64,000 bases of DNA from Pardosa pseudoannulata (GCA_032207245.1 CM063504.1:78265278-78329277); one strand, 5' to 3'. Shown: positions 47,781-60,891, counted from the stretch's first letter. The notes: generated by a model from the sequence alone, not told the origin. A program made the numbers and translations.

Positions 47781-48206
47781 GGGTTAAAGAAACGTTTACG
47801 TAGTCAATCCTCCATGATTCACCAGCAATGTTCCCCAGAATACTTTTTGGCAATGTTTTACGCCGTACTTCTTAAATAGAGGTATGCAGATAATTTGGTA
47901 TGTGCTGTTCTACAGGGTATATAGCACTGAAGAAAGAAGAGGTAGGTGATCGAATTGTGAGACTAAGGATGCACTTCCTTTAGTGGAAGTATTTTTAAGT
48001 TTTTATATTTAAGCTTAAATTTTTGGTTTCATCCCATTGATTTCCCTCTTTCTTTTTCGCACCTTATTCAAAAGCTTCTATGTGTGTCTTCACTATTTAT
48101 CCCATAAATTAAACTGAATGACTTATCTCCATTGCCAATCGTCTATTTTCTGATCCTTTCATTTCAATATATCCATACTACCAGCCAAATACACAGACAT
48201 TGAAGT

Positions 48207-48712
48207 CAGGGCTCGACCTACAGAAATTGAGCCCAGGGCAAACCCATACATCCGGGCCCCCTCTCACTCTGCTGTACACAGGGGATGGTTACGGGGTGTT
48301 TGTTATATGTAGTGATGCTTAAACTATGGCCCGCAGAGCCTTTAAAGTTGACTCACCAATGTAGTTAGTAAAATAAGATTAGTTTAAAATAAAATTAAAA
48401 GTTATGAAATAAGCAAAATTATAAAAAAAAAGTTGCAAAGAAATCCTGGTAGGTAAAGGGTATATTAGGATTTTGCACGTCTTTACCTGAGGAATTTTCC
48501 TTCGTAAAACAGAACGTAGCTACGTGTTCTACATTTTTGGACAGCACGTACATTTCTGAACAAGCTCTCTAATGATACTGAATAAGTCAACTAAAAGAAG
48601 AAATTGTCGTAATTTAAAGTGGATTTTAGACATACACATCATATTTTTAACTTGAAATGTCAGTTAATTTGGGGCCGGGTTGCCCTGTTTCCCTGTCGGA
48701 AATCAGACCCTG
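48207..48712. mobile_element. hAT-like non-autonomous element (506 bp) with exact 8-bp target duplication
   Basis: Ends CAGGGCTCGACCTACAGAAA and, reversed from the right, CAGGGTCTGATTTCCGACAG, each followed by a CAGGGCAA block. Flanked by ATTGAAGT on both sides (48199-48206 and 48713-48720), a perfect 8-bp duplication, the hallmark of hAT transposition. The interior is non-coding. Confidence 0.85.
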
Positions 48713-48924
48713 ATTGAAGTAATGACATGGCACCAAAGGGCAACATGTCTATCATATCCACGTCAGTAATTTGTGAGACATATAGAAAACCTTCAGATAA
48801 TAGTTTTAGAAGACTCATGACATAGTTCATACTACTAAAAGTATTTGATGATGAACTATATCTCAGGACAAATATGTATTAATAGTAATGTCATTTTTAA
48901 GCTCAATTGAATTAGGATAATTAC

Positions 48925-49084
48925 TCAACTATAGGTAAACGGGTAGGCTCTTCTCTTCGGTAACGAAGTTCGTGGTTTGGACTACCATTTCCGGTACAGA
49001 TATTCGTAGCCATTCGGAATTAGGTTTAAGGAATAGATCTTGATCTCATTGTCTCTCATGTTGGAAATCAATAAACCGACAAAA
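48925..49084 (+). mobile_element. tRNA-derived SINE (family 1), diverged
   Basis: CAACTATAGGTAAACGGGTA at the head, TTCGTAGCCATTCGGAATTA, GATCTCATTGTCTCTCATGT and AATAAACCGACA align with the family; the B box is damaged (CGTGGTTTGGACTACC). Confidence 0.75.
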
Positions 49085-50879
49085 ATGTGGATCGATGTTT
49101 TTACCAACACATTTTTACTATTATCTTTATTTAAAATGAACATAATTGTTTAAAAATATTTTTTATACACGGTGTGTAGAAAAAAAAACTGTTGTTGCAT
49201 GGGGTGGGGGATTGTCGTTCACCTACTAACGCAGGCGGAAATATTATAAAATTACAATCTTATAATGAAGCTTAAATTTAGATTTTCATAAAATGACTTT
49301 TAAGAAGTTAATCTAAAAATCTCAAATTAATGACTTAATACAATAAAATCAATTGTCTTAAAATACTAATTAATTGTCTACATAAGAAACAACAACTGTA
49401 GTTTTCTGACGTTATATTTTGAATATCTATGTTATATATGCTTGATTTTTCCCAAAAAACACTGGATAGTGCCTGAACATTGCTTCGGAAACATTAAACG
49501 GTTTTAGGAACATATGCCGGCACCGTTATATGAGATGTTTAATTTCGTAACAGCGGTTTCCTTAATTGGAAATCGAGTGATCTCAGGAAGGTTTCAAATG
49601 CTACTTAAGTGTTTTACCACTTAATCGAGTCATAAAAAAGTGTCGGTAATTTGATGAAAGACTTTAAGATTTATAAATTTAAAAGAAATAAAAAACCCCT
49701 CATAAATGGATTTTCTTTGAATTACTAAAGTTTTTTTCACTGGATTCAAAACGATTACAAAGACACCTTATGACGCATTCCAAAAAAATAGTCGAGTAAA
49801 AACAAAATTAAAGGAAAAAAAAGCAAATTAATGGTTATTTCCTAAACACACGTGCATTTTATTTTCAAATTAACATTTTTTTTTCGGAAAGCGTTTTCAA
49901 CTTTATTAAATTAAAAAAAATAAAATCAAGGAATTCTTTATTCATTTTAATCTTTCTTATCTCTCGCTGTTTCTGTCGAGTTCAAGAAGTAGTAGCTTCT
50001 GCTCTGGGAAAAGCAGATTTATTTTGCAGCCACTTCCGTTGTAATTGCGTAAGTTCCTTCTAACAGGATTAAGAAGAAAAAACATCCTTTTTCCTTGCCC
50101 TCTAATAAAGATATATACATCTTCGTTCTAGTTAAGTTAGTTTAAGCAAAGCAGATTAAGTCCGAAATTTCAGGAATTCGATGATTTGGAATTTTTTTTT
50201 TAATTTGGATGGTATTAATGGAGATTGGAATAAGTTAAAGAGGATTTATCAGAATTTCTTTTCTTTTTTAAAAACCATTAACGGTGATTTATTTACGCTA
50301 CATTTTAAATTTTATAATTCCAAGCGCTGGAACCGAAAGAAAAATTCCATCTTATCAACACGAAACAAAATAATTACTTTTGATTTTAATTTCGTAGAAT
50401 TAGAAATAGCTTGAGTGAATAGTTCCCCTCTTGTTTTTGCGCCTTAATTTCATTAGAGATGTTCCTCGATAAAATGTATGCAGGCATAAAAAATGAATTT
50501 TTGGAATTTTCTTAAGTTTCTTTCAGACGTTTTCAGGTAATTTCAGGTAAATGGAAAATAATAACAATAAAATGTATAAAAGTGTGGTTTGTGTTTTGAA
50601 GTGCTCGATAAAGTGTTGCTGATTCAATTAACTTTTTTCTTTTACCCCGTTAAATGTGGCCAAGGAGTGGCAATATTGCCTGTTCTGGCGAATTATAGTA
50701 CGGTTTGTTAGCTTTAAAAATAGTTTTCTTTTCAACAACTAGGGGATACTGGGAATTACTCCTTTATCTTGTTGGGTAAAATTTGGTTTTGGAAGACTTC
50801 GCACTGGTCTAGCACACAATAGGTGATTAGTTCATGTTACATATTTTCGTGTAAAATACTAGAATTTTCTATGGTGAAC
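49085..50879. other. AT-rich sequence, nothing recognised
   Basis: A 77-codon frame at 50181-50414 is Asn/Lys/Phe-rich and looks like chance. Confidence 0.5.
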
Positions 50880-51050
50880 GAGCTTGTATTTTTTTTAACT
50901 ACCTCGGGACGACCCCGGCCTATACCGGCAGAAGCACTTACAGACTATCTCGTCCGGAATGGGTCGGAATTAAGGAAAATAGGGGTGAGAGGTATATCTA
51001 GCGGGGGTCTTCTTTTCACCTACCCCGTCTTATGACCAGTTGACAGTTTG
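50880..51050. other. GC-richer block, unclassified
   Basis: Short block (GGGACGACCCCGGCCTATACC, ATCTCGTCCGGAATGGGTCG) in AT-rich surroundings, open on the plus strand (SGRPRPIPAEALTDYLVRNG). A mobile-element fragment is likely; family unknown. Confidence 0.35.
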
Positions 51051-52685
51051 ATTGATTACTGCATACATGAAAGCTTGACCACATTTGAGGTGTTTTCCTT
51101 AGTAATGAGTTTTAACTTTATTTTTGTTCTCTGAGGTAATTCTAATCTTATTTTATGCTATGATATATATTTTGAAGTTTAGTTTAAAGGTATTTTATAT
51201 AAACATAAGCTACTTAAAAATTATAGATATATAGTTAAACAATTTTGTTTTTATTATGGATTCAATGCATGATTTTTCCTCTTAAATGGATTTTATTGAT
51301 AAATTGAGAAAAAAAAAAAAACATAAACTCAATTTGTCATTATTTGGGCGAGATAGAGGAAATGAAGTATACTGTATGATTTATTTCTTTTATTCTTAGA
51401 ATGCTCACTATTTAATAATGATTTATTTTTCTGGAATTTCTGTGTTGTAGAGCTACTAATTTTTTATACTAAAAATGTTTTAGTAAGTTTGCAGTTCTTA
51501 ATTTAAAAATTACTCTTATTTATTTTCTTCTGCAAAAACTTAAATTTTGTATACTTTCGAAATAAGTGTGTATGTTTATATTATTGCTTGATCTCATAGA
51601 CTAAATTTTGGTTTAAATCATGTTTGGTAGGTAGACTGGTGTTATAGTATATAGTAGCTCTGAAGAGCATTTTCTGGAAAGAAGGGAGAGGGGTGGGGAC
51701 AATGGACAGTCCATTTTACATTTTCACCTGCTGAAAACTTTAGGACTTATGGGTAGTAAAATTATCTGCTCCTGTCGTCTTCAAAGTGTTAAAGATAAAT
51801 AAGATCACAAAAATTCTTTAATCTTTTTGTATCTTAGAAAACAAAAGGATAACAGATAACAAGGTATAGTTTGTTTTGAAGTACAAGGTTGATATGTTTG
51901 CTACAGGATTGCTTGCTGAGATTTCTTGAAGTCTTTAATGACTCACAAACGGTACCTTATTCTGACCTGTTCACAAAGATTTCAAGACGATAAGTTGGAG
52001 ATTCTAAGTTTCGACCATCAACAGTAAGGCAAATTTTCTCCGATTCTGTCCTCCTTGCTGTTTTCCCACGAGAAGATATAAAGACCACAGAATTATCCTA
52101 CATATTATCTGGATATACAAAGAGAAAATCTGGGATACAATACAATGAAGATAACATTTTGTAACTCCATGGTAACAGCTAAGCCATTTATGCATATTGA
52201 TTAAAGCCAAATATTCCAAATTGTTATGAAAAATAATGCAAACAGTGTGTGGTTCAAATCTGAGACTACAGAATGGAGTGATTTATTTCTTTGCCCATTT
52301 ACCAACTACAATCGTATAGTTTTAATATCTTGGGAAAGTATTACACTAGTTTCAGCACAGTGATTTCACTATCAGAAAAATATCAGAATGCCAAACGGTG
52401 ATGGTATTACCCTGCATTTCAACGAATTGGCCGAACTAAACGACAATATTTTCAGTTGCTGATTTCATTGCAGTCATAAATATTCGTAGCAGATTATAAT
52501 TATTTTTAAGTAGTTTTGGACAAATAAACTCTCATAATAAAGAGTAGACTGTAGAGCTGAAAGCGAACTAGGCAGGAAAGCAGAAGAAAAATGTTAAAAT
52601 ATTGATTTGTTTGGAGTAGAATGATCTACAGTTTTTTTTGAAGATGAACTGAATTTGTTTTATATATGAGGAGTAGAGTTTTGGT
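51051..52685. other. AT-rich sequence, nothing recognised
   Basis: 52480-52560 faintly resembles a SINE family-1 tail (ATTCGTAGC..., AGTAGACTGTAG); too diverged to call. Confidence 0.45.
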
Positions 52686-52700
52686 AAACGACAAACAACC

Positions 52701-53094
52701 TTAAAGCGCCTGTTTAGTAAACAGGAGATCGCGAGTTCGAATCTCGCCGGTGCCTGCTGGACACTATTTTCAAGCAAAGCAAAATTCCCTCTCTCTTGTT
52801 TCCTTGTCTTTTGGCCAGCGTGGTTCGCTCCACCCTCACTAATTCTGGCGTTAGGAGGTTCGCTTAGCATCCAGTAAGTATGCCAAATTCTCTTTTTTTG
52901 CAGCGCTTGTCTTCTGCGTTCGCTAGTGAATTGCATATGCGGCACGACGAGCGTGGGTCAAGTACTTCGATGGGTTTAGTGCAAGGTCGGATAGCCCATT
53001 ACTTGCGATTTTCCCTCCACCGCCGGGAGCAGCCTGGAGGGCCTCACAGCCATATGGGCCCATTTTGGCGATTTGATTGATTGATTGATTGTCA
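52701..53094 (+). mobile_element. tRNA-Thr-derived SINE, 5'-truncated, with GATT repeat tail
   Basis: TTAAAGCGCCTGTTTAGTAA then ACAGGAGATC, GCGAGTTCGAATCTCGC and CGGTGCCT match tRNA-Thr(AGT) from the D-loop on. The anticodon stem CCTGT/ACAGG with loop TTAGTAA and the T stem GCGAG/CTCGC are intact; the first ~18 nt of the tRNA are replaced. A ~330-bp GC-richer body ends in ATTTGATTGATTGATTGATTG, a LINE-like simple-repeat tail. Not a functional tRNA gene. Confidence 0.75.
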
Positions 53095-54236
53095 TAATTG
53101 GAATAAAGGTTTATGGACTTTGGTATATACAAACAGCGTAATGTATCATGTAGTTGTAATACCAGGAAAGCTCTATAACACAACTCACTAATTTATATTT
53201 AATTTTTTCAGAATATTACTTTTTTACTCCTATAAAATTTTTTTACTAAATTGTAGCACTGTATAAAATGCTGAAGAACCAATAAACAAGTGCGAACATA
53301 AGAGAATATTTTGTCTCATAGTATTCACAGATCTATTATGGTGTGGTGAAAACAGGAAAGAATATACAAGATAGATATAATTAAACTTCCTCGATTTAGA
53401 ACAAAGGTAGCCAAACATTTGATAGTGAATCGAATATGAACTTTGATAGAACAGTCTGGAGGTATAAGCATATTTAACACTTCTAAAGTTCTCATTGATT
53501 TGAAATTGACCATTTTTCAAGAAATAATTCTTATGAATTCATATAAACATGATGCGTACTGATAAATGTAACGCTTGAATGCTTTACATACTATAATTGT
53601 ACGCTTTTGTGTTTAGTAGCATTGCTAATTTTAAATTACTATTTATAAAAATTCTTAGAGTGGAGACGGTTGTCACCTCGCTGGTGTTACCCTCCAATCT
53701 CTAGGCAGCAGAAGTACATTCATAGGTAGGAGGAAGATTTTAGGAATTTAATCTTTAAGAAGCCGATAAAGTAAAACACTGCTGTGTTACTATCTGTAAC
53801 CATAATGATTGGAAAATTAGAGTTACAAAATGAAGTAAAAGATAGTCGTAATAACGGCAAATAAAAGAAAACATCAAGGCATTTCAGATATCTTTAAATG
53901 TTTCCGAGAAGGCGTGTTGTTTAATGTAATATACATTATATTAATTTCACCAAAGACATAGACACACAAAAATCCCCGACCGTGAACACAAGTTAATAGC
54001 AACACATTTTATAAAAGGAAAATTATATTTTGACTTTAGAAAAGTTGATTATATGTGTTAGAGTACTTTTCGTATGCAACTGGCCAACGTATTGATACAA
54101 AAATTAGTTTATAGACAATCCGCTAGATGTATTGAAGGAATCTAAAACATTCCTGCAGTACATCTAATATGCTAGCAAGCGCTGCGCAACATACAGAGAA
54201 AGTTATCTTCACACAGGAAAAATAAGAATTTAGTCA
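53095..54236. other. AT-rich sequence, nothing recognised
   Basis: Chance frames only. Confidence 0.5.
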
Positions 54237-54240
54237 TTAA

Positions 54241-54571
54241 CCCTTTAACGTGTACACTCGAGTTAACTCGAGAGCATTAAACTGGCCAATCTGTGCACAC
54301 TCGAGATAATTCGGAGTAGTACTTTGCTATAATTTTTCACACTCGAATGCAATCGAGAATTGAAAATAGGAATGAGAAAGTAAATTGTGTAATATTACAA
54401 TATTCGACTATTTTCTGCAATGTTATCAAAATCCAAAATGGCAATAAAAATTTTGATTATTTTTGAATTTTTGTAATTTCCTGGGTAAGACAACATTCTA
54501 AACTGTGTTTTTACATTAAAAAATTCATTTTTGGGGCCGGCCTTTTTTAAAAAAATCTGTGCATTAAGGGG
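54241..54571 (+). mobile_element. TTAA-type MITE (family C), full copy, 331 bp
   Basis: TTAA at 54237-54240 and 54572-54575. Inverted repeats CCCTTTAACGTGTACA and (reversed) CCCCTTAATGCACAGA. A perfect palindrome CTCGAGTTAACTCGAG at 54257-54272, then CACACTCGAGATAATTC. GGCCGGCC (~54536-54543) lies near the right end. Non-coding. TTAA target and CCC start fit a piggyBac-mobilised MITE. Confidence 0.87.
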
Positions 54572-54575
54572 TTAA

Positions 54576-55421
54576 AGAATGACTAGATTTCAGAACTTCA
54601 AAGCTGACTGACAAGCATTAATCGCAAAATATCATGGTTCAGAATGCTTTCAAAAGGTCAACCAATTAGATGATTTGCATGCATCTAAAAATGCAATGCT
54701 AAAAAATAGGTCCTAGTACAGAATGAGAAAGCAAGAATTTAGTTATTACACCCAATTACTCAATCACAGTTTCTTTAGCTTTTTGGCTAATCTTGTTTTG
54801 CAAACTTAGATCACTGATATTTTTTATATTACAGGATTACTGTTACTGCTTTCCCTACTTTCATTAGAGATAGTATTATGACATAGAGATAGATAACAAG
54901 CCAACAAATGTTGAATCTGTTATATTTAATCAAATTTGGTTATATTTAAGCTTAATTTAACGTATTACTCTGAAGAGTATTTCTATCGGATATTTTAAGC
55001 TTTAATTTTAATTATTTAAATAGTTCTTTATCAATTTTGATATTCTGATTAGTTTCCAGTTTTGTTATTATATATAGGTCGACTGAAATATTGAAAGTTT
55101 AATTATAAGTATGTTGTTAATTAGTTAAGTTTGGGAATCTATAGCGTAATTTTTCACGAGTTGGGTAATGACATTGTAAACCGTACATTAAAGCTTATTC
55201 AGTACGGATTTAAATATACATGCCAACAGTGGGCACTTGAACTTCATTAAAAAAGGTATAAACAGAAGCCTACAATTGGGCCATTGTCCAGCTGTTACCA
55301 CCTTGTACTTAAGAAGAAAAAATAATTAAAAACTTCTTTATTAATGCCTAGATGTAATAAAACTCAGCAGTGCAAAAAAAAAATAGATTAAGCTAATTTG
55401 TGACATTTTAATAATAATGTA
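54576..55421. other. AT-rich sequence, nothing recognised
   Basis: No supported feature. Confidence 0.5.
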
Positions 55422-56450
55422 TAATTTAAGTTATTCTCTTTTTTTATCATTAAACGTCTAATTTAATTTCAAGGTAAGACATTTTTAGCTAAAAACTTAA
55501 GGTAAAATAAACAAAATTTTGGACTTTATTAGAACTGTCGTAGCTATTGCAGATGGTTAAAAATGTGGTCGTAGGCGTAATGGGCAATGAACTTTAGAAA
55601 AAGTAAACATTGAATTTAAAGAATAATATTTAATTTAAGTTATTCTCTTTTTTTATCATTAAACGTCTAATTTAATTTCAAGGTAAGATATTTTTAGTTA
55701 AAAAGTTAAGGTAAAATAGACAAAATTTTGCATTTTTTAGAACTCTCGTAGCTATTTCAGAAGTTTAAAAATATGGTCGGAGGCGTAATGTGCAATGAAC
55801 TTTAGCAAAAATAAACATTGAATTTAAAGAATAATATTTAATTTAAGTTATTGTCTTTTTTATCATTAAACGTCTAATTTAAATTCAAGGTAAGACATTT
55901 TTAGCTAAAAACTTAAGGTAAAATAAACAATATTTTGGACTCTTTTAGAACTGTCGTAGCTATTTCAGAGGGTTAAAAATGTGATCGTAGGCGTAATGTG
56001 CAATGAACTTTAGAAAAAGTAAACATTGAATTTAAATAATAATATTTAATTTAAGTTATTCTCTTTTTTATCATTAAACGTCTAATTTAAATTCAAGGTA
56101 AGACATTTTTAGCTAAAATCTTAAGGTAAAATTAACAAAATTTTGGACTTTTTCATAACTGTCGTAGCTATTTTAGAGAGTTAAAAATGTGGTCTTAGGT
56201 GTATTGGGCAATGAACTTTAGCAAAAATAAACACTGAATTAAAGAATAATATTTTATTTAAGTTATTCCCTTTTTTATCATTAAACGTCTAATTTAATTT
56301 CAAGGTAAGACATTTTTAGCTAAAAACTTAATGTGAAATAAACAAAATTTTGGACTTTTTTAGAACTGTCTTAGCTTTTTTAGGTTAAAAATGTGGTCGT
56401 AAGCATAATGTGCAATGAACTTTAGCAAAAATAAACACTGAATTAAAGAA
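55422..56450. repeat. Tandem array, ~208-bp unit, five copies
   Basis: TAATTTAAGTTATTCTCTTT begins units at 55422, 55631, 55839, 56047 and ~56254. Each carries TATCATTAAACGTCTAATTT, CAAGGTAAGACATTTTTAGC, GAACTGTCGTAGCTAT and GCAATGAACTTTAG. Nearly constant period (207-209) with a few differences per unit. Confidence 0.95.
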
Positions 56451-58109
56451 TATACATATACTTGTATCAGAGATAAATAAAGTCGGAAACTTTAAGAAGT
56501 ATGGGAAGATAAATAAAACAGAATTAAATATCTTCAATTCCGTTTTATTTATCTTACCGAGCGTAAGAATAAATTCTATTTTTCTACATAACATGCATTT
56601 TAGATATGAAATTCGACAAAGACAGAAATATATTTACGCCGTATATTGCTATTGTAAATATACTATTGAAATAGCGTGGCCCACTCTCTTGGAAGAAATC
56701 CTTTGATACAATTTTCGACATTTCTATAAATGTACAATTGTGTAATATACATTTTCACGGAACGATAAGCTTAAAGCTAGGATAACAGTCTAAGATAAAT
56801 TTCACGAGAGCTTGAAAAAAAGAAAGAAATAAAGTATGCTATATTTTAAACTCCACTGTGCTGAATATATGTCATCTTTTTTTAAATCTCAGTTAATTTT
56901 TACTAACGAATACTGAAAGAAAATATACTTTTTATTCTTAAAATATACTTTTTCTCAATTATTTTTATACATTAAAAAAACTATTAAAAATTTACATTTA
57001 TACTTTTTATCTATAATATGTATCTATCAATTATAAACAGTTTTTGTCAGATTTTGTTAGAACTCGTCACAAAATTTAGAAATTTATTTTAAAAAAAGTT
57101 GAATTTTTATAGCATTAATTTAATTATATGGAATGTATGCACGAACAATTAAAAATTATAACTATTTTTTTCCTTTTTAAACACATACGACATTAATAGA
57201 TGTAGAAAAAGTTTTTGTAAAAAGGCCTTTCAATCTAACGTTTTGATTCTGAATGAATGAAAGAAAATAAATTAGTCTTTGATAAAATATTCTGTTTCCC
57301 CTCAAAAAAAAAAGTCTTGAAATTTTGTTTCCAATTAAATAAAAAAAATATTTCCTTCAAATAACAATCTCTTGTTCTATAAAAATATCTAATATTTATT
57401 TTTTATTAAAAATAAATTATCTTTAATATGCAATATTTAATTTAAAAAACTTTCGTTCAAATAACAGCATTTTCTAAGAAATATAAAATATTTATTTTTT
57501 GTCAAGAAGAATTTTTATCAGTATAGAGTACTTAATTAAAAAAAATTCGAATTTAAGTGCATATTGGGATTATCTATTTTTGAAACAAACAAATACATCT
57601 TTAATGCACTTAAACTTTCAACAAATAAGTGAACACATTCCAGGAAATGTGCATTAAGTAACATTTTTAAAATTTACTGGACTTTCCCTTATTGAGATTC
57701 GTTATTATTATTCAAATTGCTAATTCACAAAATTTCAACTCTATCATTAATTTTCAACTTTCATACGACGATAATAAATGCTTTACGTTTGCAAAGGGCT
57801 TACTAAATTTATTTACTTTACCTATAACTTATCTGCATAATATTGAATATATTATTAACAATATAGCCACATCAATCACTGAAATTTAATGCAAATTAAA
57901 CTATATTTTTTATACATGTTCAAAAGGCCAGAGGAAGAATACAAAAGAGGTAAATATAATGTTACAAATTCCTCATGACTTTGATTTTTATTAATTTAAC
58001 CTACCTAAAACCTTCCTATGGTCAAACTGAATTACCATGAAGATTTTAATCAAATTATTTTTTGCAATGTGCAGTATTTGATTTTACACCATTCACCATT
58101 ACCAACTCG
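56451..58109. other. AT-rich sequence, nothing recognised
   Basis: Very A/T-rich, with repeated ...AAATATTTATTTTTT phrases but no clean array. Confidence 0.5.
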
Positions 58110-58660
58110 CAGATCTTTGTTGATAAGTTTACAGTGGAAATGAACATTATTACCCGGGATAAAGCAATCAGAATAGGACCTCATAATATAGAATCAGGAA
58201 CTAATCAGAAGAATCATTAGGCTTGGCCTTCTACCTCCAGAGGTGGGATTTGTGAACTTGGAGGACATTGAGATCATGAACCTACTTTAAGTGTCTCAGC
58301 CTCCCTTAAAAATAAAACAGTGGATATTTGGTCTTCTGAAGTCTAGAACCAGCAATCCCTTGGATACTAAATCTATACTTCGTAGATATTTGTTGATAAG
58401 TTTATAATGGAAGCAACAATAGCAACCAACATTACTCCCCTGGATAACGCAAACAGAATAGGACCTCGTAATATAGAATCAGGAACCCACCAGGAGACCA
58501 TCAGGCTTGGCCTGTTACCTCCAGAGGTGTGATTTGGGAACTTGGAGGACATTGGGAACGTGAACTTACTTTAAGTGTTCCAGCCTCTCTTAAAAGAAAG
58601 ACAGTGGATTTTTGGTCTGATGAAGTCTTGAACCAGCAATCCTCTGGATACGTATTCTAT
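58110..58660. repeat. Two-unit tandem duplication, ~275 bp, moderate GC
   Basis: 58110-58382 and 58384-58660 share TTTGTTGATAAGTTTA, AATAGGACCTC, TAATATAGAATCAGGAAC, AGGCTTGGCCT, ACCTCCAGAGGTG, GAACTTGGAGGACATTG and AACCAGCAATCC in order. GC is higher than the surroundings, and the second unit has an open 67-codon frame (58529-58732; contains LGGHWERELTLSVPASLKRK). It could be a decayed coding piece; I do not recognise it. Confidence 0.85.
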
Positions 58661-60154
58661 GCTTTGAGGTTGAGCCAGAAAGATTCCATTTCCAACAAAT
58701 TTAACATAGACATTTATGATCTTAATACCTGATGCATGCAAGTTAAAAGAGGGTACATCTTCTTCAGAACCTGAACCTCGAATAGAATTGACCAGGCTAA
58801 AACCTTTCCACGATCAACCAAACAGGTCAGCTTATTGTTCCACGATCAACCAAGCAGAATTTTATTAACGCTGATCAAATGTTTATTTTAGAAACGTATA
58901 TGGAGAGTTTCAAAATTTGTTAGAGTACAGATAATTTAGTTTGAAAATATTCGAAGGTTTTGTTAGTAGATACTGTATTGTAAATCATGTTAAAATTATC
59001 GTACATACACTAAAATTTGATCCAGTTTGTATGTTTGTAAGTAATCTCAACTCTTTACAAACGGCTGGGAATTTAAAGCCGATTAAATATTCATAAATTT
59101 GAGGGATTTTTGGGAACTTATTTTTCTAACTTCTTTTTTATAGGACTATAACTAACAGAAATACTGACCAACCTCCTCCCTCACTATGGAAAAATAGTTT
59201 TTAGGTCTAAATGCGTTAAATTTAACTATGTATGGCGTTACGTGCGTGATTTGTACTTGATACTTATGTAGTACAAAATTTTTTGTGCCCAGAAGATTAG
59301 GGTTGACTTAAATATCTATGAATTTGGAAATTTCTGAATAATTTATTTTGATAAATTTTATCTTAGTAGAGCATATTCATATGACATTAATTAAAAACAC
59401 CTTAAATGTCAATTATTTGGTCGAAATGCATTTGTTTCTGGAGAAACAATTTTCCATTCTCATGAAAAGCATTTCATGGAATTAAATGTTATGACGCCAC
59501 GAATAAATAGTTTAGCAGGTGAATTTTACTAATAGATTTCATCCATGGTTTAATGAAACTAAAATTGTCTTCAAGAATGGCATTGTTTTTCTCACGTTTT
59601 TTAAGAGAAAAATAAAAATATTTGTTGTTTATACTTAATTTAGAGAAATTCTATTATTATTTTTTATTTTGCAAATATTAATCTTCTTCCTGTTTGGTTA
59701 AGAATATTTCATTTATTACCTAATATATTATTTTCACATCATTAATATTTTCTAGTATAAGAATTGACCTGTCTGAAATATTTTTGAGTATGTCTGATAA
59801 TTCATACTTATAAGCATAGAGTAATACCATTTTCTTAGAACTTATTTGTTTTAAATCTTCTTTCTTATGCAATTTCTTTATAGTAGATATTTCATTTCTA
59901 GCATCTTTGTGAATGTTTTACTATTTTCTGGGCAATAATATTTCACTGGTATTATTTCCTCATTCCATACTTACTCAACTTTTCTATACTTTATATTACC
60001 AAATTATGGAAAAAATGATGTTAATATAATTATACATAATATATGTAAAGTACTAAGTGAAATTGATTATTTGAAAAATATTCATCTTTACACTAAAAAG
60101 AGATAGTAAGTTAAAACGGTTAAATAATCTTTTAATTCCCAGCATACGTATTTA
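58661..60154. other. AT-rich sequence, nothing recognised
   Basis: Only a short repeat, CCACGATCAACCAA, twice near 58808 and 58840. Confidence 0.5.
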
Positions 60155-60338
60155 TGCCGAACTATGGCCGATTGGTTAGGGTGCTGGCCTTCGGTACCGG
60201 AGTTCTTGGGTTTGAATCCCACAGTGGTATGGATGTTCGTAGCTGTTCGGAATCGGCTTTAATCTGTAGGTCCCGGTCTCATTATCCCTCGTGTTGCAAA
60301 AAGTAGACCGTAGCACTTCATACTAAACCAAACCAACT
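60155..60338 (+). mobile_element. tRNA-derived SINE (family 1), best-preserved copy
   Basis: GCCGAACTATGGCCGATTGG then TTAGGGTGCTGGCC (A-box region), TTGGGTTTGAATCCCACAG (B box), TGTTCGGAATCGGCTTTAA, GTCTCATTATCCCTCGTGTT and GCAAAAAGTAGACCG, ending in CTAAACCAAACCAACTAACC. Closely follows the copy at 4069. Confidence 0.87.
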
Positions 60339-60782
60339 AACCATACTTGTTCACAGTCTTTGGCGACTTTTACTGCTTCGTTGTTTTTAAACCAAACTGA
60401 TATAATGCGCAGAAATTCTACGGCAGATTATCTGACATGAGATATTAATAGGTAAATTGTAAGTAAAATTTTTGTCGAGAAGAAAATGTGAAAATTCTTC
60501 TTTTATTGAATATCTCTGTTCAGATGTGATATTTAAGCTCCTACTTTTGTCGCCAACTTTGGCGGTTTTTTCGAGCGTTTTGCAGGGCGATGACTGTTAA
60601 ACTTTTACTTCTCTGACATGTTTATTAAAATGTGTATATGTTTCATGTATTTATAGTTTGAGTAATAAGCTGTTGTAACAATATGGGGGGAATAAGGTAG
60701 GGAACCCCCTTTCAAATTTTTGAATTTGTTTTAAAGAATTTGTAATATTTTTTGTCTTTTAACGAAAAGCCATGTAGTGCCG

Positions 60783-60891
60783 TCCATGTTTTTTTCTTGG
60801 TGATCTTTCAGACAACTCTGTCGCCATTTTTGTTTGGCGACTTTCAAAATAGGGATTTTTTGCCAAGATCGCCAAGAAAAAAAAACATGGC
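60783..60891. repeat. Nested inverted repeat (hairpin in hairpin)
   Basis: Outer arms CCATGTTTTTTTCTTGGTGATC (60783-60805 region) and GATCGCCAAGAAAAAAAAACATGG (to 60891) pair with one mismatch and a length difference in the T run. The loop contains GTCGCCA...TGGCGAC (60819-60843), a second hairpin. Confidence 0.8.

Noticed and set aside
52568..52945. 125-codon minus-strand frame
   Set aside because: It reads through a tRNA-Thr-like sequence (the ARFELAISCLLNR segment is a translated tRNA antisense), an artefact commonly seen in predicted proteins.
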